Source: Fodinibacter luteus
GTDB taxonomy: Bacteria > Actinomycetota > Actinomycetes > Actinomycetales > Dermatophilaceae
Assembly (NCBI RefSeq): GCF_039541575.1
Contig: NZ_BAABGM010000002.1
Span: 1-64,000 of the forward strand
Direction of reading: 5' to 3'
DNA: 64,000 bases
Shown here: positions 8,212 to 15,999 of the stretch, one piece after another
Position numbering within the stretch: the first letter of the stretch is position 1
Layout: every line of letters starts with the position of its first letter
Notes under the pieces: model-generated
Database searches by the model: none
Seen by the model: only the letters and a program-made list of their open reading frames with translations
What the model was told of the DNA's origin: nothing
Program-made: the position numbers and the translations under genes

Positions 8212-9540
8212 CTACGGCACGGTCCACCACGTGCTGCGCAGCCCCATCGCCGCACGGAACGCGTCGCCGGAGACCGTCCGCGACCCCGCCGACCCGACGA
8301 CGGTCAGGGTGACGATGCGCCCGCCCCACGCGTCGATGCCGTCGCGCTTGTCGATGCGCAGCGCCTTGAGGGTGCCCGTAGACGGGTAGGCCTTCTCGAT
8401 CCGGCTGACCGGCAGCGAGGTCGTCCACCGGCTCGTGCTCCCGGTCGGCACCGCGTCGTACGGGTCGCTCTTGGACACCTGGTAGGGCAGGGACGTGGCG
8501 ACCGTGCGGCCACCGTTCGACGAGCCGAACTCGGTGAGGGCGACGGCCCCGCCGGAGAAGACACCCACACCGCTCGTCGCGGCCACGGCCGCGGTCGTGC
8601 GGGGGTGCTCGAACGGGGTGAGGGTGCCGCCGGCCGAGTAGCCGGCCAGGCCCCGGTAGACCTGGCACGACGTCGAGTCGCACGTGTCGTAGGGGGTGCC
8701 GGCGGGCTGGCGGGAGGCCTGGCGGGCGGCGTACGACCGGGCCGCGACCGCCTGGGCCTCGAGGGCCGGCGTCGACCACGACGGCGGCATCTCCGCGGGC
8801 ACGACGCTCTGGAGGTAGTAGTGCATCGGCACGACGCTGAGCGTCATGACCCCGGACCCCCAGCGCAGGCTGCGCACCGTCCGCCGGTAGTCGCGCTGCG
8901 TGCCGTTGGGCATGACGACGCGCACCTTGCCGAGCCCGGCGTCACTGAAGGACAGCGGCCGCGTCACCGCCCGCCAGCTGCTCGTGCTGCGCCAGGCGCC
9001 CTTCTCGAGCCACTGCAGGGTCAGCCCGCTCCCCTCGGGCACGAGCCGCCAGCGCTGCCGCAGCGACCCGTCGCCGTTGCGGACGTAGAGGGACCCGGTG
9101 CGCGTGCCGTCGGAGACGACGAGCCGGGGCTGGCTCACGACCTGGGTCGGGCCGGACCCGACGGCGGTGAGGCGCACCCGCACCGTGGGGTTGCCGATGG
9201 CGGCCGACCGCGTCGTGCCGGGGTAGTAGAAGGACAGGATCTGGCTCGCCGTCAGCCCTTTGAGCGCCGCACCGTAGGCGCCGTACTGGCTCATCCCGCG
9301 GCCGTGCCCGTAGCCCCGTCCCGACAGCGCGTACGACGTGCCGCTCGGACGGGGGAAGGTCTCGGCGGCCGATGCCGTGCCGAGGGCCTGCGCCCCGCCG
9401 GATGCCGTGCCGACGGCCTGCGCTGCGGATGCCGTGCCCGGCACCAGCGCGGAGTGCGGAGCCGCCGAGGTGGACGCGACGGGCAGGACGACGGTGCCCG
9501 CGAGGACCGCGGCAGCGGCGAGGATGCGAACGGCTCCCAT
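8212..9540 (-). CDS. SpoIID/LytB-domain secreted protein
   Basis: A 442-residue exported protein with an N-terminal signal peptide (about 1-27), an Ala/Ser/Gly-rich linker (about 28-60) built partly from GATGCCGTGCC-type DNA repeats, and a SpoIID/LytB domain. Visible motifs are YALSGRGYGHGRGMSQYG (about 70-87), YYLQSVVPAEMPPSW, ALEAQAVAARSYAA and CQVYRG. SpoIID is a lytic transglycosylase acting on stem-peptide-free glycan, and LytB is an amidase enhancer; in non-sporulating actinobacteria the domain probably remodels peptidoglycan during growth (inference). The ATG at 9540 has a weak CAGGG site upstream. It stands alone and convergent with scoAB. Confidence 0.85.
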   Translation of the reverse strand: MGAVRILAAAAVLAGTVVLPVASTSAAPHSALVPGTASAAQAVGTASGGAQALGTASAAETFPRPSGTSYALSGRGYGHGRGMSQYGAYGAALKGLTASQILSFYYPGTTRSAAIGNPTVRVRLTAVGSGPTQVVSQPRLVVSDGTRTGSLYVRNGDGSLRQRWRLVPEGSGLTLQWLEKGAWRSTSSWRAVTRPLSFSDAGLGKVRVVMPNGTQRDYRRTVRSLRWGSGVMTLSVVPMHYYLQSVVPAEMPPSWSTPALEAQAVAARSYAARQASRQPAGTPYDTCDSTSCQVYRGLAGYSAGGTLTPFEHPRTTAAVAATSGVGVFSGGAVALTEFGSSNGGRTVATSLPYQVSKSDPYDAVPTGSTSRWTTSLPVSRIEKAYPSTGTLKALRIDKRDGIDAWGGRIVTLTVVGSAGSRTVSGDAFRAAMGLRSTWWTVP

Positions 9541-9691
9541 GACTGACCCTGACTGCTCGGGGCGGACGTGCCGCGGCCGGTGCCGCTCGTGAGGCTCCGG
9601 GACCGACGCGGTGGTCCGACGGTGCGGTCGAGTGTGTCACAGGAACACCATCGGCCCCTCCTCTACCACAGAACTCGTCCGCCCCTCGCTA

Positions 9692-9697
9692 TATGCT
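9692..9697 (+). promoter_or_regulatory. -10 box of a leaderless small ORF
   Basis: TATGCT is followed by 7 nt and then ATG (9705). This is the same geometry as the other leaderless starts of the window and suggests transcription begins at the A of the small ORF that precedes the flippase gene. Confidence 0.6.
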
Positions 9698-9704
9698 GCC
9701 CCGC

Positions 9705-9776
9705 ATGCCGCCCGTGTCGCCCCTGTCCTCGCGACGTCCGGACGGCGTCACGCACCGCACGGCGCGACCCCGGTGA
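9705..9776 (+). CDS. Predicted 23-residue leaderless leader peptide (uORF)
   Basis: A 23-codon ORF that begins with ATG 7 nt after TATGCT and ends with TGA at 9774-9776, overlapping the GTG start (9773-9775) of the flippase in a GTGA junction. The peptide is rich in Arg, Pro and Ser and resembles no family known to me. The flippase has no ribosome binding site of its own, so translation may depend on ribosomes finishing this ORF. It was found by reading the leader for a start that fits the leaderless pattern; it is a prediction without homology support. Confidence 0.5.
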   Translation: MPPVSPLSSRRPDGVTHRTARPR

Positions 9777-11512
9777 GCCGCGACGACGCGCGACCGCCGG
9801 GATCCCCGGGCCCCGGGGACGACGAGCCGGCACCCGACGACGACGCGGCGGCGTCCGCCGGCGAGACGGCATCCGGTGGCGATCCGACGGCAGCCGGCGG
9901 CGAGGCGGCATCCGGTGGCGATCCGACGGCATCCGGTGGCAAGCCGACGGCAACCGGCGATCCGACGGCATCCGGTGGCAAGCCGACGGCAACCGGCGAT
10001 CCGACGGCATCCGGTGGCGATCCGACGGCATCCGGGATCGGCCGCGACCCCGCCCGCAGTCCCGAGGCGTCCGCCCCGACGGGCAGCCTGCGCTCGCGCG
10101 CCGCGCTCAGCACCTACGCGACGGCCGTCCAGGGCCTCGGCCGGCTGCTCTACAGCGTGCTCATCGGCAACCTCGGGTCGCGCGAGCTGCTCGGCCAGAC
10201 GAACACCTCGCTGTCGCTGTCGGTGCTCACGAGCCAGCTCTGGGCGGCCCCGGCGGCCACCGCGGGAACCCGCTTCGTCGCCCTGCGGGCCACCCTCGGC
10301 GACCCCGAGGGTGCCGCGACGGTGGCCCGGCACATCGCGAACCGCACCGCGCTGCTCGGGCTGGTGCTGCCGACCTCGGTCGCGCTCGCGGGGTCGCTGT
10401 GGCTCGGCTTCGGCACGGCGCAGACGATCGGCACGGTGCTGCTCGCGTACGCGTACTCGATGTACAGCACCCTGCGCGGCGTGCAGTACGGCAGGTTGCG
10501 CTTCCGGCACGTCGCGGTCTGGGACACGGTCGCCGCCGCCACGGCCCTCGTCGCCGTCGTGGTCGTCCTCGCGCTCGACGTCACCGTGCTCGCACTGCTG
10601 CCGATCACGCTCGGCTACGCCCTCTTCGCGGTCGCCTCGTGGCCGGCGCGGGCGGCCGGACGGGTCGACCCGGCGGTGCGCCGCGAGATCGACCACTTCG
10701 TGCTCTTCGGCGCGGTGAGCGGGCTCGCGAGCGGCGGGCTGCTCCAGCTCTCGCAGCTCGCCGCGCACTCGTACGCGGGGCCGGCAGAGGCCGGCGACTA
10801 CGCCGCCGCGCTCACCCTGGCCACTCCGGCGTCGATGCTCTCGATCGCGCTGAGCACGGTCCTCGTCCCACCGCTCGTCGCCGCCGCCGGACGGGGCGAC
10901 CGGGCCGCGGTGCACTCGCACAGCGACGCCATCGCCCGCCGCCTCACCGCGATCTTCGTCGGGCTCTTCGGGGTGCTCGTCATCGTGAGCCCGCTCGCGA
11001 TCGCCGTCGTGTGGGGTGAGGAGTACCGCGCGGCGGCGGCCATCCTGCCCGTCCTGCTCGTCGCCGTCATGCTCACCTCGATCGCGCTCGGGGCCGCGAC
11101 GACGCTGCAGTCCACCCGCGCCCGAGGACCTCGGGCGGTCGCCTACCTCAACGTCGCCGGCCTCGTCGCCAGCCTCGCCGTCTGGCCGGTGCTCGCGCCG
11201 CGCCTCGGGACGACGGGTGTCGCCCTCGGCTACCTCGTCGGGGCGGGCCTGGCCTCGCTCGGCGCGCTCGGCACCGTGTGGCGGGTCGAGCGGCACCGCT
11301 GGGTCGACCTCGCCGCCAGGCTCGTGGGCGGCACCGCGCTCGTGCTCGTGCTCGCCGGGCTGGCCCGGGGGGTCGAGGGCCCTGCCGGTGCGGTCGCGCA
11401 GCTCGGTGCCGCGGCGGCCTTCGGGCTCGTCTGGCTCGCGCTCAACCGCCGGGAGGTCGCCGCCCTCTGGGCCACCGTGCGCGGGCGGAGTGCACCCCCC
11501 GCCACCACCTAG
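9773..11512 (+). CDS. Wzx/MATE-like polysaccharide flippase with repeat-rich N-terminus
   Basis: A 579-residue membrane protein. Residues 1-100 form a hydrophilic tail with tandem ASGGDPTASGGKPTATGDPT-type repeats; about 105-565 hold 12-14 hydrophobic helices like oligosaccharide flippases (TYATAVQGLGRLLYSVLIGN, then ATAGTRFVALRAT). It probably moves undecaprenyl-linked oligosaccharide or a teichoic acid precursor across the membrane. The GTG at 9773 overlaps the stop of a 23-codon leader ORF. The stop codon TAG (11510-11512) is also the start of the -10 box of the next gene, a GT2 enzyme. An ABC-type exporter pair also lies in this region, so two export routes may coexist. Confidence 0.8.
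   Translation: MSRDDARPPGSPGPGDDEPAPDDDAAASAGETASGGDPTAAGGEAASGGDPTASGGKPTATGDPTASGGKPTATGDPTASGGDPTASGIGRDPARSPEASAPTGSLRSRAALSTYATAVQGLGRLLYSVLIGNLGSRELLGQTNTSLSLSVLTSQLWAAPAATAGTRFVALRATLGDPEGAATVARHIANRTALLGLVLPTSVALAGSLWLGFGTAQTIGTVLLAYAYSMYSTLRGVQYGRLRFRHVAVWDTVAAATALVAVVVVLALDVTVLALLPITLGYALFAVASWPARAAGRVDPAVRREIDHFVLFGAVSGLASGGLLQLSQLAAHSYAGPAEAGDYAAALTLATPASMLSIALSTVLVPPLVAAAGRGDRAAVHSHSDAIARRLTAIFVGLFGVLVIVSPLAIAVVWGEEYRAAAAILPVLLVAVMLTSIALGAATTLQSTRARGPRAVAYLNVAGLVASLAVWPVLAPRLGTTGVALGYLVGAGLASLGALGTVWRVERHRWVDLAARLVGGTALVLVLAGLARGVEGPAGAVAQLGAAAAFGLVWLALNRREVAALWATVRGRSAPPATT
9865..10034 (+). repeat. In-frame tandem repeat in the flippase N-terminus
   Basis: Six copies of GGCATCCG occur in this tract, spaced by multiples of three. 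Two exact 39-bp units lie at 9920-9958 and 9959-9997, with shorter 21-bp units around them. All copies keep the reading frame, so copy number changes would alter only the length of the cytoplasmic tail (Asp/Pro/Thr/Ala/Ser/Gly). Confidence 0.9.
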
Positions 11513-11515
11513 AAT
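11510..11515 (+). promoter_or_regulatory. -10 box overlapping the flippase stop codon
   Basis: TAGAAT begins with the flippase stop TAG (11510-11512) and lies 6 nt before the GTG at 11522. It probably drives a leaderless transcript of the first GT2 gene, adding an internal promoter to the apparent operon. Confidence 0.6.
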
Positions 11516-11521
11516 CGCAGG

Positions 11522-12391
11522 GTGCCGCCGACCCTCACCGTGCTCATGACCACCTACCACGGGACGTCGGTCGAGGAGCTCGAGCGGTCCGTCGCCTCGA
11601 TCACCGGCCAGACCCGCCCCCCCGACGAGTTCCTCGTCGTCGTCGACGGTCCCGTCCCGCGGGCCCTCGACGACGCCCTCGCCGCCGCGGCCGCCGCCCA
11701 CCCCGGCATCCGGGTCGAGCGCCTCCCGCGCAACGTCGGCAGCGGGCTCGCGTCGGCGCGCGGGCTCGAGCTCGCGACGGGTGACTTCGTCGCCCGCCAC
11801 GACTCCGACGACGTCTCGCTGCCGCACCGCCTCGAGCGCGAGATGGAGGTCATCGCCGCCCACGACCTCGACCTCGTCGGCTCGGCGATGCTCGAGTTCG
11901 AGGGCAGCCCCGACCACGTCGTCGGGGTGCGCCGCACCCCCCGCACCCACGATCAGATCGCCGCGCGGATGCGCCTCAACAACCCCATCAACAACCCGAC
12001 CGTCGTCTTCCGGCGGCGGCTCGCGCTCGACGTCGGCGGGTACGCCGACCTGCGCTACATGCAGGACTACGAGCTCTTCGCGCGCCTGCTCGCGGCCGGC
12101 GCCCGGGCCGAGAACCTCGACGAGCCGCTCGTGCTCTTCAACGCGGGCCAGGGCATGATCTCGCGGCGCGGAGGCTGGCGGATGCTGCCCTACGAGTGGG
12201 ACGTCCAGCGGCGGCTGCGCGACACCGGCACGATCGGCACGATGCTCCTCGCCCGCAACATGGTCGTCCGCGGCGCCTTCCGCGTCATCCCCCCGACACT
12301 GCTCAAGCGCGTGTACGCCGTGCTCTTCCGCCGCGGGGCCGAGCCGCCCCCCGTGCCCCCCGTGCCCTCCGTGCCCCCGGGCGCACCGTGA
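11522..12391 (+). CDS. GT2 family glycosyltransferase
   Basis: A 289-residue GT-A fold enzyme: LTVLMTTYHG at the N-terminus, the Asp-rich metal/nucleotide-sugar site HDSDD at about 98-102 and a conserved YADLRYMQDYELFARL segment (about 178-193), where the acidic residues probably include the catalytic base. No membrane helix; a proline-rich tail ends the protein. It would add a sugar to a lipid-linked envelope glycan. The start is leaderless from TAGAAT, and the stop overlaps the GTG of the next glycosyltransferase. Confidence 0.88.
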   Translation: MPPTLTVLMTTYHGTSVEELERSVASITGQTRPPDEFLVVVDGPVPRALDDALAAAAAAHPGIRVERLPRNVGSGLASARGLELATGDFVARHDSDDVSLPHRLEREMEVIAAHDLDLVGSAMLEFEGSPDHVVGVRRTPRTHDQIAARMRLNNPINNPTVVFRRRLALDVGGYADLRYMQDYELFARLLAAGARAENLDEPLVLFNAGQGMISRRGGWRMLPYEWDVQRRLRDTGTIGTMLLARNMVVRGAFRVIPPTLLKRVYAVLFRRGAEPPPVPPVPSVPPGAP

Positions 12392-13194
12392 CCGGCGCCG
12401 GCGCCCGGCTCACCTGGGTCATCGTGTCCTACGGCGGGGTCGACGACGCGGTGCACCTCGTCGAGTCGCTCGGGGCCGACGCCCCCGTCGACGTCGTGCT
12501 CTGCGCGAACCGCCCCGGGGACACCGCGGCCGCGACGACCGCCTTCACCGGCGACCCGAGGGTGCGCGTGCTGTCGTTCGAGGACAACCCCGGCTACCTC
12601 CCGGCGCTGAACCGGGCGCTGCCCGACATCGACACCTCGCGCCCGGTCGTGCTCTCGAACTGCGACCTGCTCGCGGACCCGGGCGTCGTCGACGAGCTCG
12701 TCGCCCGGGTCGAGGCGTACCCGGATGCCGGGTGGCTGGCCCCCAGCGTCATCGGCAGCCTCGGCCAGGACCAGAACCCCAACCTCCTGCGGCCGCCGTC
12801 CGCGCGCTGGCTGCGCGCGCTCGCGGCCGTCCACCGGTTCCCGCCGGTCGCCGACCTCCTCCTGCTGCGCAAGGAGGGCCACAGCTCCCGCACCGTCGAC
12901 GGGGTCGCTGCCGGCACCGCCGTCTTCGCCGGGCACGGGTCGTGCGTCGTGCTCACCCCCGCGTTCTTCGCCGCGGGCGGGTCGTGCGACTACCCGTTCG
13001 CGCTGTTCGGCGAGGAGCTGTGGTTCGGGCGCGAGTGCGCCCGGCTCGGCCTCACCGTGCGCTACGTCCCGAGCGCGGTGCTCCGGCACGCCGAGCACGC
13101 GGCCACCGGGCGCCGGCGCCGCGGCCACGTCGCCCGGGTCAAGTACGAGGGGCTGCGCTGGTGGGCCCGGGCCGCGCGGGACGCCGGGTGGTGA
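12388..13194 (+). CDS. GT2 family glycosyltransferase (rhamnosyltransferase-like)
   Basis: A 268-residue protein beginning with TWVIVSYGG and carrying ENPGY-like EDNPGY (about 66-71) and NCDLLADP (about 91-98) in the place of the usual DXD, as in rhamnosyl- and galactofuranosyltransferase relatives within GT2. A later acidic segment, PFALFGEELWFGREC, fits the acceptor/catalytic region. The GTG start overlaps the preceding stop (GTGA), so it is translated with the upstream GT2. The sugar donor is not predictable. Confidence 0.82.
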   Translation: MTGAGARLTWVIVSYGGVDDAVHLVESLGADAPVDVVLCANRPGDTAAATTAFTGDPRVRVLSFEDNPGYLPALNRALPDIDTSRPVVLSNCDLLADPGVVDELVARVEAYPDAGWLAPSVIGSLGQDQNPNLLRPPSARWLRALAAVHRFPPVADLLLLRKEGHSSRTVDGVAAGTAVFAGHGSCVVLTPAFFAAGGSCDYPFALFGEELWFGRECARLGLTVRYVPSAVLRHAEHAATGRRRRGHVARVKYEGLRWWARAARDAGW

Positions 13195-13258
13195 CGGCTC
13201 CCCCCGCGACCCGTGCGTCGTGCGGGGGACGTGGCGGCTGCGCCGTAGGCTGTCCGCG

Positions 13259-13945
13259 ATGAGCAGCGCGCACCCCGTGAACGACGACGTCTGGCTCGTG
13301 GTCCCCCTCTTCAACGAGGAGACCGTGATCGCCGACGTCGTCCGCGACGCCCGCCGCACCTTTCCCCACGTCGTCGTCGTCGACGACGGCTCGTCCGACC
13401 ACGGGGCGGATGCCGCGGCCGCTGCGGGGGCGGTCGTCGTGCGCCACCCGGTCAACCTCGGGCAGGGGGCCGCCCTGCAGACCGGGTTCGCGTACGCCCT
13501 CACCGTGCCGACGATGCGCTGGGCCGTCACCTTCGACTCCGACGGCCAGCACCAGGTGTCCGACGTCCTCGAGATGCTCGACAAGGCGCGCGCCGAGGAC
13601 CTCCAGGTCGTCTTCGGCTCCCGGTTCCTCGACGACCGCACGACGCCGAGCTTCATGAAGAAGATCGTGCTGCGGCTCGCCGTCGGCTACACGAACCTCA
13701 CGACGGGCACGAAGCTCACCGACGCGCACAACGGCCTGCGGCTGCTGCGCCGCGACGTCGTCGAGCGGATCGACATCACCCAGAACCGGATGGCCCACGC
13801 CTCCGAGCTCGTCGCGCAGATCGGCGAGATGAAGGTGCGCTACGGCGAGAGCCCGGTCCACATCCTCTACACCGACTACTCGAAGGCCAAGGGCCAGTCG
13901 CTGTGGAACTCGGTCAACATCCTCGTGGAGCTGATGTTCCGGTGA
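13259..13945 (+). CDS. GT2 enzyme of the polyprenyl-phosphate sugar synthase (DPM1-like) type
   Basis: A 228-residue protein with VPLFNEE (about 13-19), VVVDDGSSD and TFDSDGQHQ (about 87-95), hallmarks of the dolichyl/undecaprenyl-phosphate mannose or glucose synthase branch of GT2. It lacks the C-terminal membrane helices of larger relatives, but the next gene is a small membrane protein of the DUF2304 family, which commonly accompanies such enzymes and may anchor it. The ATG is 7 nt after TAGGCT (13246-13251), so it is probably leaderless. It likely makes a lipid-phosphate sugar donor for extracytoplasmic transferases such as the large membrane proteins in this region (inference). Confidence 0.85.
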   Translation: MSSAHPVNDDVWLVVPLFNEETVIADVVRDARRTFPHVVVVDDGSSDHGADAAAAAGAVVVRHPVNLGQGAALQTGFAYALTVPTMRWAVTFDSDGQHQVSDVLEMLDKARAEDLQVVFGSRFLDDRTTPSFMKKIVLRLAVGYTNLTTGTKLTDAHNGLRLLRRDVVERIDITQNRMAHASELVAQIGEMKVRYGESPVHILYTDYSKAKGQSLWNSVNILVELMFR

Positions 13946-14304
13946 ACCCCGTGGTCATCATCCAGGTCGTCCTCATCGCCCTCGTCGTGCTCGTCGTGGC
14001 GCGGCTCTTCCGCTCCCGCGGCGCCAGGGCACAGGCGATCCGACGCATCGGGCTCGTCGTCTTCGCGGCCTTCGCCGCGGTGTCGATCCTCTTCCCCGAC
14101 GTGTGGACCACGATCGCCCAGAAGGTCGGCGTCGGTCGTGGGACCGACCTCGTGCTCTACGCCCTCGTCGTCGCGTTCCTCAGCTTCACGGTGACGACGT
14201 ACCTGCGCTTCCGCGACCTCGAGACGAACTACACCCGGCTGGCCCGTCGGATCGCGCTGTCCGACGTGCAGACGCCGGACCAGCCCGACGACCCGGCGTC
14301 ATGA
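13942..14304 (+). CDS. DUF2304 small membrane protein
   Basis: A 120-residue protein with three hydrophobic helices (about 2-20, 34-50 and 66-84) followed by a charged segment RFRDLETNYTRLARRIAL. This matches DUF2304, a family regularly found next to DPM1-like GT2 enzymes. The GTG overlaps the stop of the GT2 gene (GTGA). It probably forms a complex with that enzyme at the membrane; no catalytic residues are evident. Confidence 0.8.
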   Translation: MNPVVIIQVVLIALVVLVVARLFRSRGARAQAIRRIGLVVFAAFAAVSILFPDVWTTIAQKVGVGRGTDLVLYALVVAFLSFTVTTYLRFRDLETNYTRLARRIALSDVQTPDQPDDPAS

Positions 14305-14320
14305 CCCCCGCGCCCCCGCT

Positions 14321-14339
14321 CGAGCGGCTCGGCCGCTCG
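14321..14339. terminator. Short hairpin between convergent genes
   Basis: CGAGCGGC (14321-14328) pairs perfectly with 14332-14339 around a TCG loop. It sits in the 46-bp gap between the convergent DUF2304 and ABC ATPase genes and could terminate both. No T-tract follows. Confidence 0.55.
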
Positions 14340-14350
14340 GTCGTCACGTC

Positions 14351-15100
14351 TCAGGCCCGGGTGGTCCCCTGGTCCTCGTTGTAGCGGGCGAGCACCTCGT
14401 CCATCGGGCCGTCCATGACGAGCTCGCCGGCGCGCAGGTACAGGCCCCGGGTGCCGAACCGCTTGAGGTCCTTCTCGGAGTGGGAGACGAGGAAGAGGGT
14501 GCGCCCCTCGGCCAGCAGGCTCTCCATGCGGGTGTAGCACTTCTCGCGGAACGCCTTGTCCCCCACGGCGAGCACCTCGTCGACGAGGAAGATCGGCTCG
14601 TCGAGCGAGGAGATGACGGCGAAGCCGAGGCGCACCTGCATCCCCGACGACAGGTGGCGGTACGGCCGGTCGAGGGCGGCACGCACCTGCGGCCCGGCGA
14701 AGTCGACGATGTCCTCGAACCGCTCCTCGATCTGGTCCTTCGACAGGCCGTGGAGGCCGGCCTGGATCCACAGGTTGTCGCGGCAGGTCAGCTCGCCGCG
14801 GAACCCGCCCGTCAGCTCGATGAGGGGCGCCACACCGCCGTCGACCCGCACGGTGCCCGTGTCGGGAAGGAGCACCCCCGCGATGACCTTGAGCAGGGTG
14901 CTCTTGCCGCTGCCGTTGCCGCCGACGAGGCCGACCGCCTCGCCCCTGTGGATGTCGAAGCCGACGTCGCGCAGTGCCCAGAAGGTGTCCGTCGAGGTCG
15001 AGGCGCGGCCGTGGAACAGGAGCTCGCGCACCTGCATCTTGCGACGGCGGGAGGTGTAGAACTCGATGCCGACGCCCTGGGCGCTGATGACGACGCTCAT
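14351..15100 (-). CDS. ABC transporter ATP-binding protein, polysaccharide/teichoic acid export (TagH/Wzt-like)
   Basis: A 249-residue ATPase with Walker A GGNGSGKST (about 60-68), signature YRHLSSGMQVRLGFA (about 145-159) in the form typical of the polysaccharide and teichoic acid exporter subfamily, and Walker B EPIFLVDEVLAVGD (about 167-180). No C-terminal carbohydrate-binding extension is present, unlike long Wzt proteins, so it is closer to TagH-type short forms. It lies 4 bp downstream of the permease gene; together they would export a complete lipid-linked glycopolymer. Confidence 0.92.
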   Translation of the reverse strand: MSVVISAQGVGIEFYTSRRRKMQVRELLFHGRASTSTDTFWALRDVGFDIHRGEAVGLVGGNGSGKSTLLKVIAGVLLPDTGTVRVDGGVAPLIELTGGFRGELTCRDNLWIQAGLHGLSKDQIEERFEDIVDFAGPQVRAALDRPYRHLSSGMQVRLGFAVISSLDEPIFLVDEVLAVGDKAFREKCYTRMESLLAEGRTLFLVSHSEKDLKRFGTRGLYLRAGELVMDGPMDEVLARYNEDQGTTRA

Positions 15101-15104
15101 CGGC

Positions 15105-15899
15105 TCAGATCTCCTTCAGCACGGAGCGCTCGAGCCTGGAGAAGGCCCAGAACCCGAGGACGACGAGCAGGAGGGACATCACGACGCTGACGCCGACGTC
15201 GACCCACGACACGCCGCGCTCGAACAGCCCGCCGCGGTACAGCGACAGGATCCCGTTGAGCGGGTTGAGGATGAGCACGGCGCGCAGCTGGTCGGGCACC
15301 GACTGAAGGCCGTAGAGCACCGGGGAGAGGTAGAAGAAGAACCGCAGGAAGATGCGCACGACCCGCTGCATGTCGGTCGCGAGGACGGTGACCGGCGCGA
15401 GGAGGAGCCCCAGCCCGACGAGCAGGAGGAACTGGAGGACCAGCGCGAGCGGGAAGAACACGAGCTCCCAGTCGAGGTCGACCCGGCCCCGCGCGAGGTA
15501 GTAGATGACGAAGCCGACCAGGATCGGCAGGGACAGGACGTACTCGACGCCCTTGGCGACGACGCAGCGGATGACCCACACCTCGCGGGGCAGGTTGGTG
15601 GATCGCACGAGGCGGGCCTCCTGGATGAGGCTCTTCGTCGTGTCGGTGACCGCCCCCGTGAACCACTGCCACGCGAGCAGCCCGGAGAGCAGGTAGAGGA
15701 AGTACGGGGTGTCGGCGACCCGCCCTGCCTTGAAGATGAAGGTGAAGACGACGAAGTACACCGAGGCCATGAGCAGCGGGTCGAGGACGGTCCAGACGTA
15801 CCCGAGGAGGCTGCGGGAGTAGCGCACCCGCAGGTCGCGCTGGACGAGGGTCCACAGGATCTCGCGCCGGCGGGCCACCGCCGCGATGCGCTTGATCAA
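15105..15899 (-). CDS. ABC-2 type permease for polysaccharide/teichoic acid export (TagG/Wzm-like)
   Basis: A 264-residue integral membrane protein with six hydrophobic helices and the N-terminal motif ILWTLVQRDLRVRYSRSLLG (about 15-34) typical of the ABC2_membrane polysaccharide exporters. I chose the TTG at 15899, with GAGG 8 nt upstream, because it leaves the usual ~15 residues before that motif; no ATG or GTG fits better. Partner of the ATPase encoded just downstream. The 100-bp gap to the upstream LicD-like gene shows no structure. Confidence 0.88.
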   Translation of the reverse strand: MIKRIAAVARRREILWTLVQRDLRVRYSRSLLGYVWTVLDPLLMASVYFVVFTFIFKAGRVADTPYFLYLLSGLLAWQWFTGAVTDTTKSLIQEARLVRSTNLPREVWVIRCVVAKGVEYVLSLPILVGFVIYYLARGRVDLDWELVFFPLALVLQFLLLVGLGLLLAPVTVLATDMQRVVRIFLRFFFYLSPVLYGLQSVPDQLRAVLILNPLNGILSLYRGGLFERGVSWVDVGVSVVMSLLLVVLGFWAFSRLERSVLKEI

Positions 15900-15999
15900 C
15901 GCGGTGACCTCGATTCGGCGGGACGTGGGCGAGGGCGGCGGTGGGCACCGCGCCGTCGCGAGGATACGGCAACCCCGCGTGCCCGGACCGGAGCACGCA

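Noticed and set aside
9865..10034. CRISPR-like array
   Set aside because: Repeats are in-frame within a coding region, units abut without unique spacers, and no cas genes are present. The arrays at 4283, 28040 and 48495 were rejected on the same spacer test.
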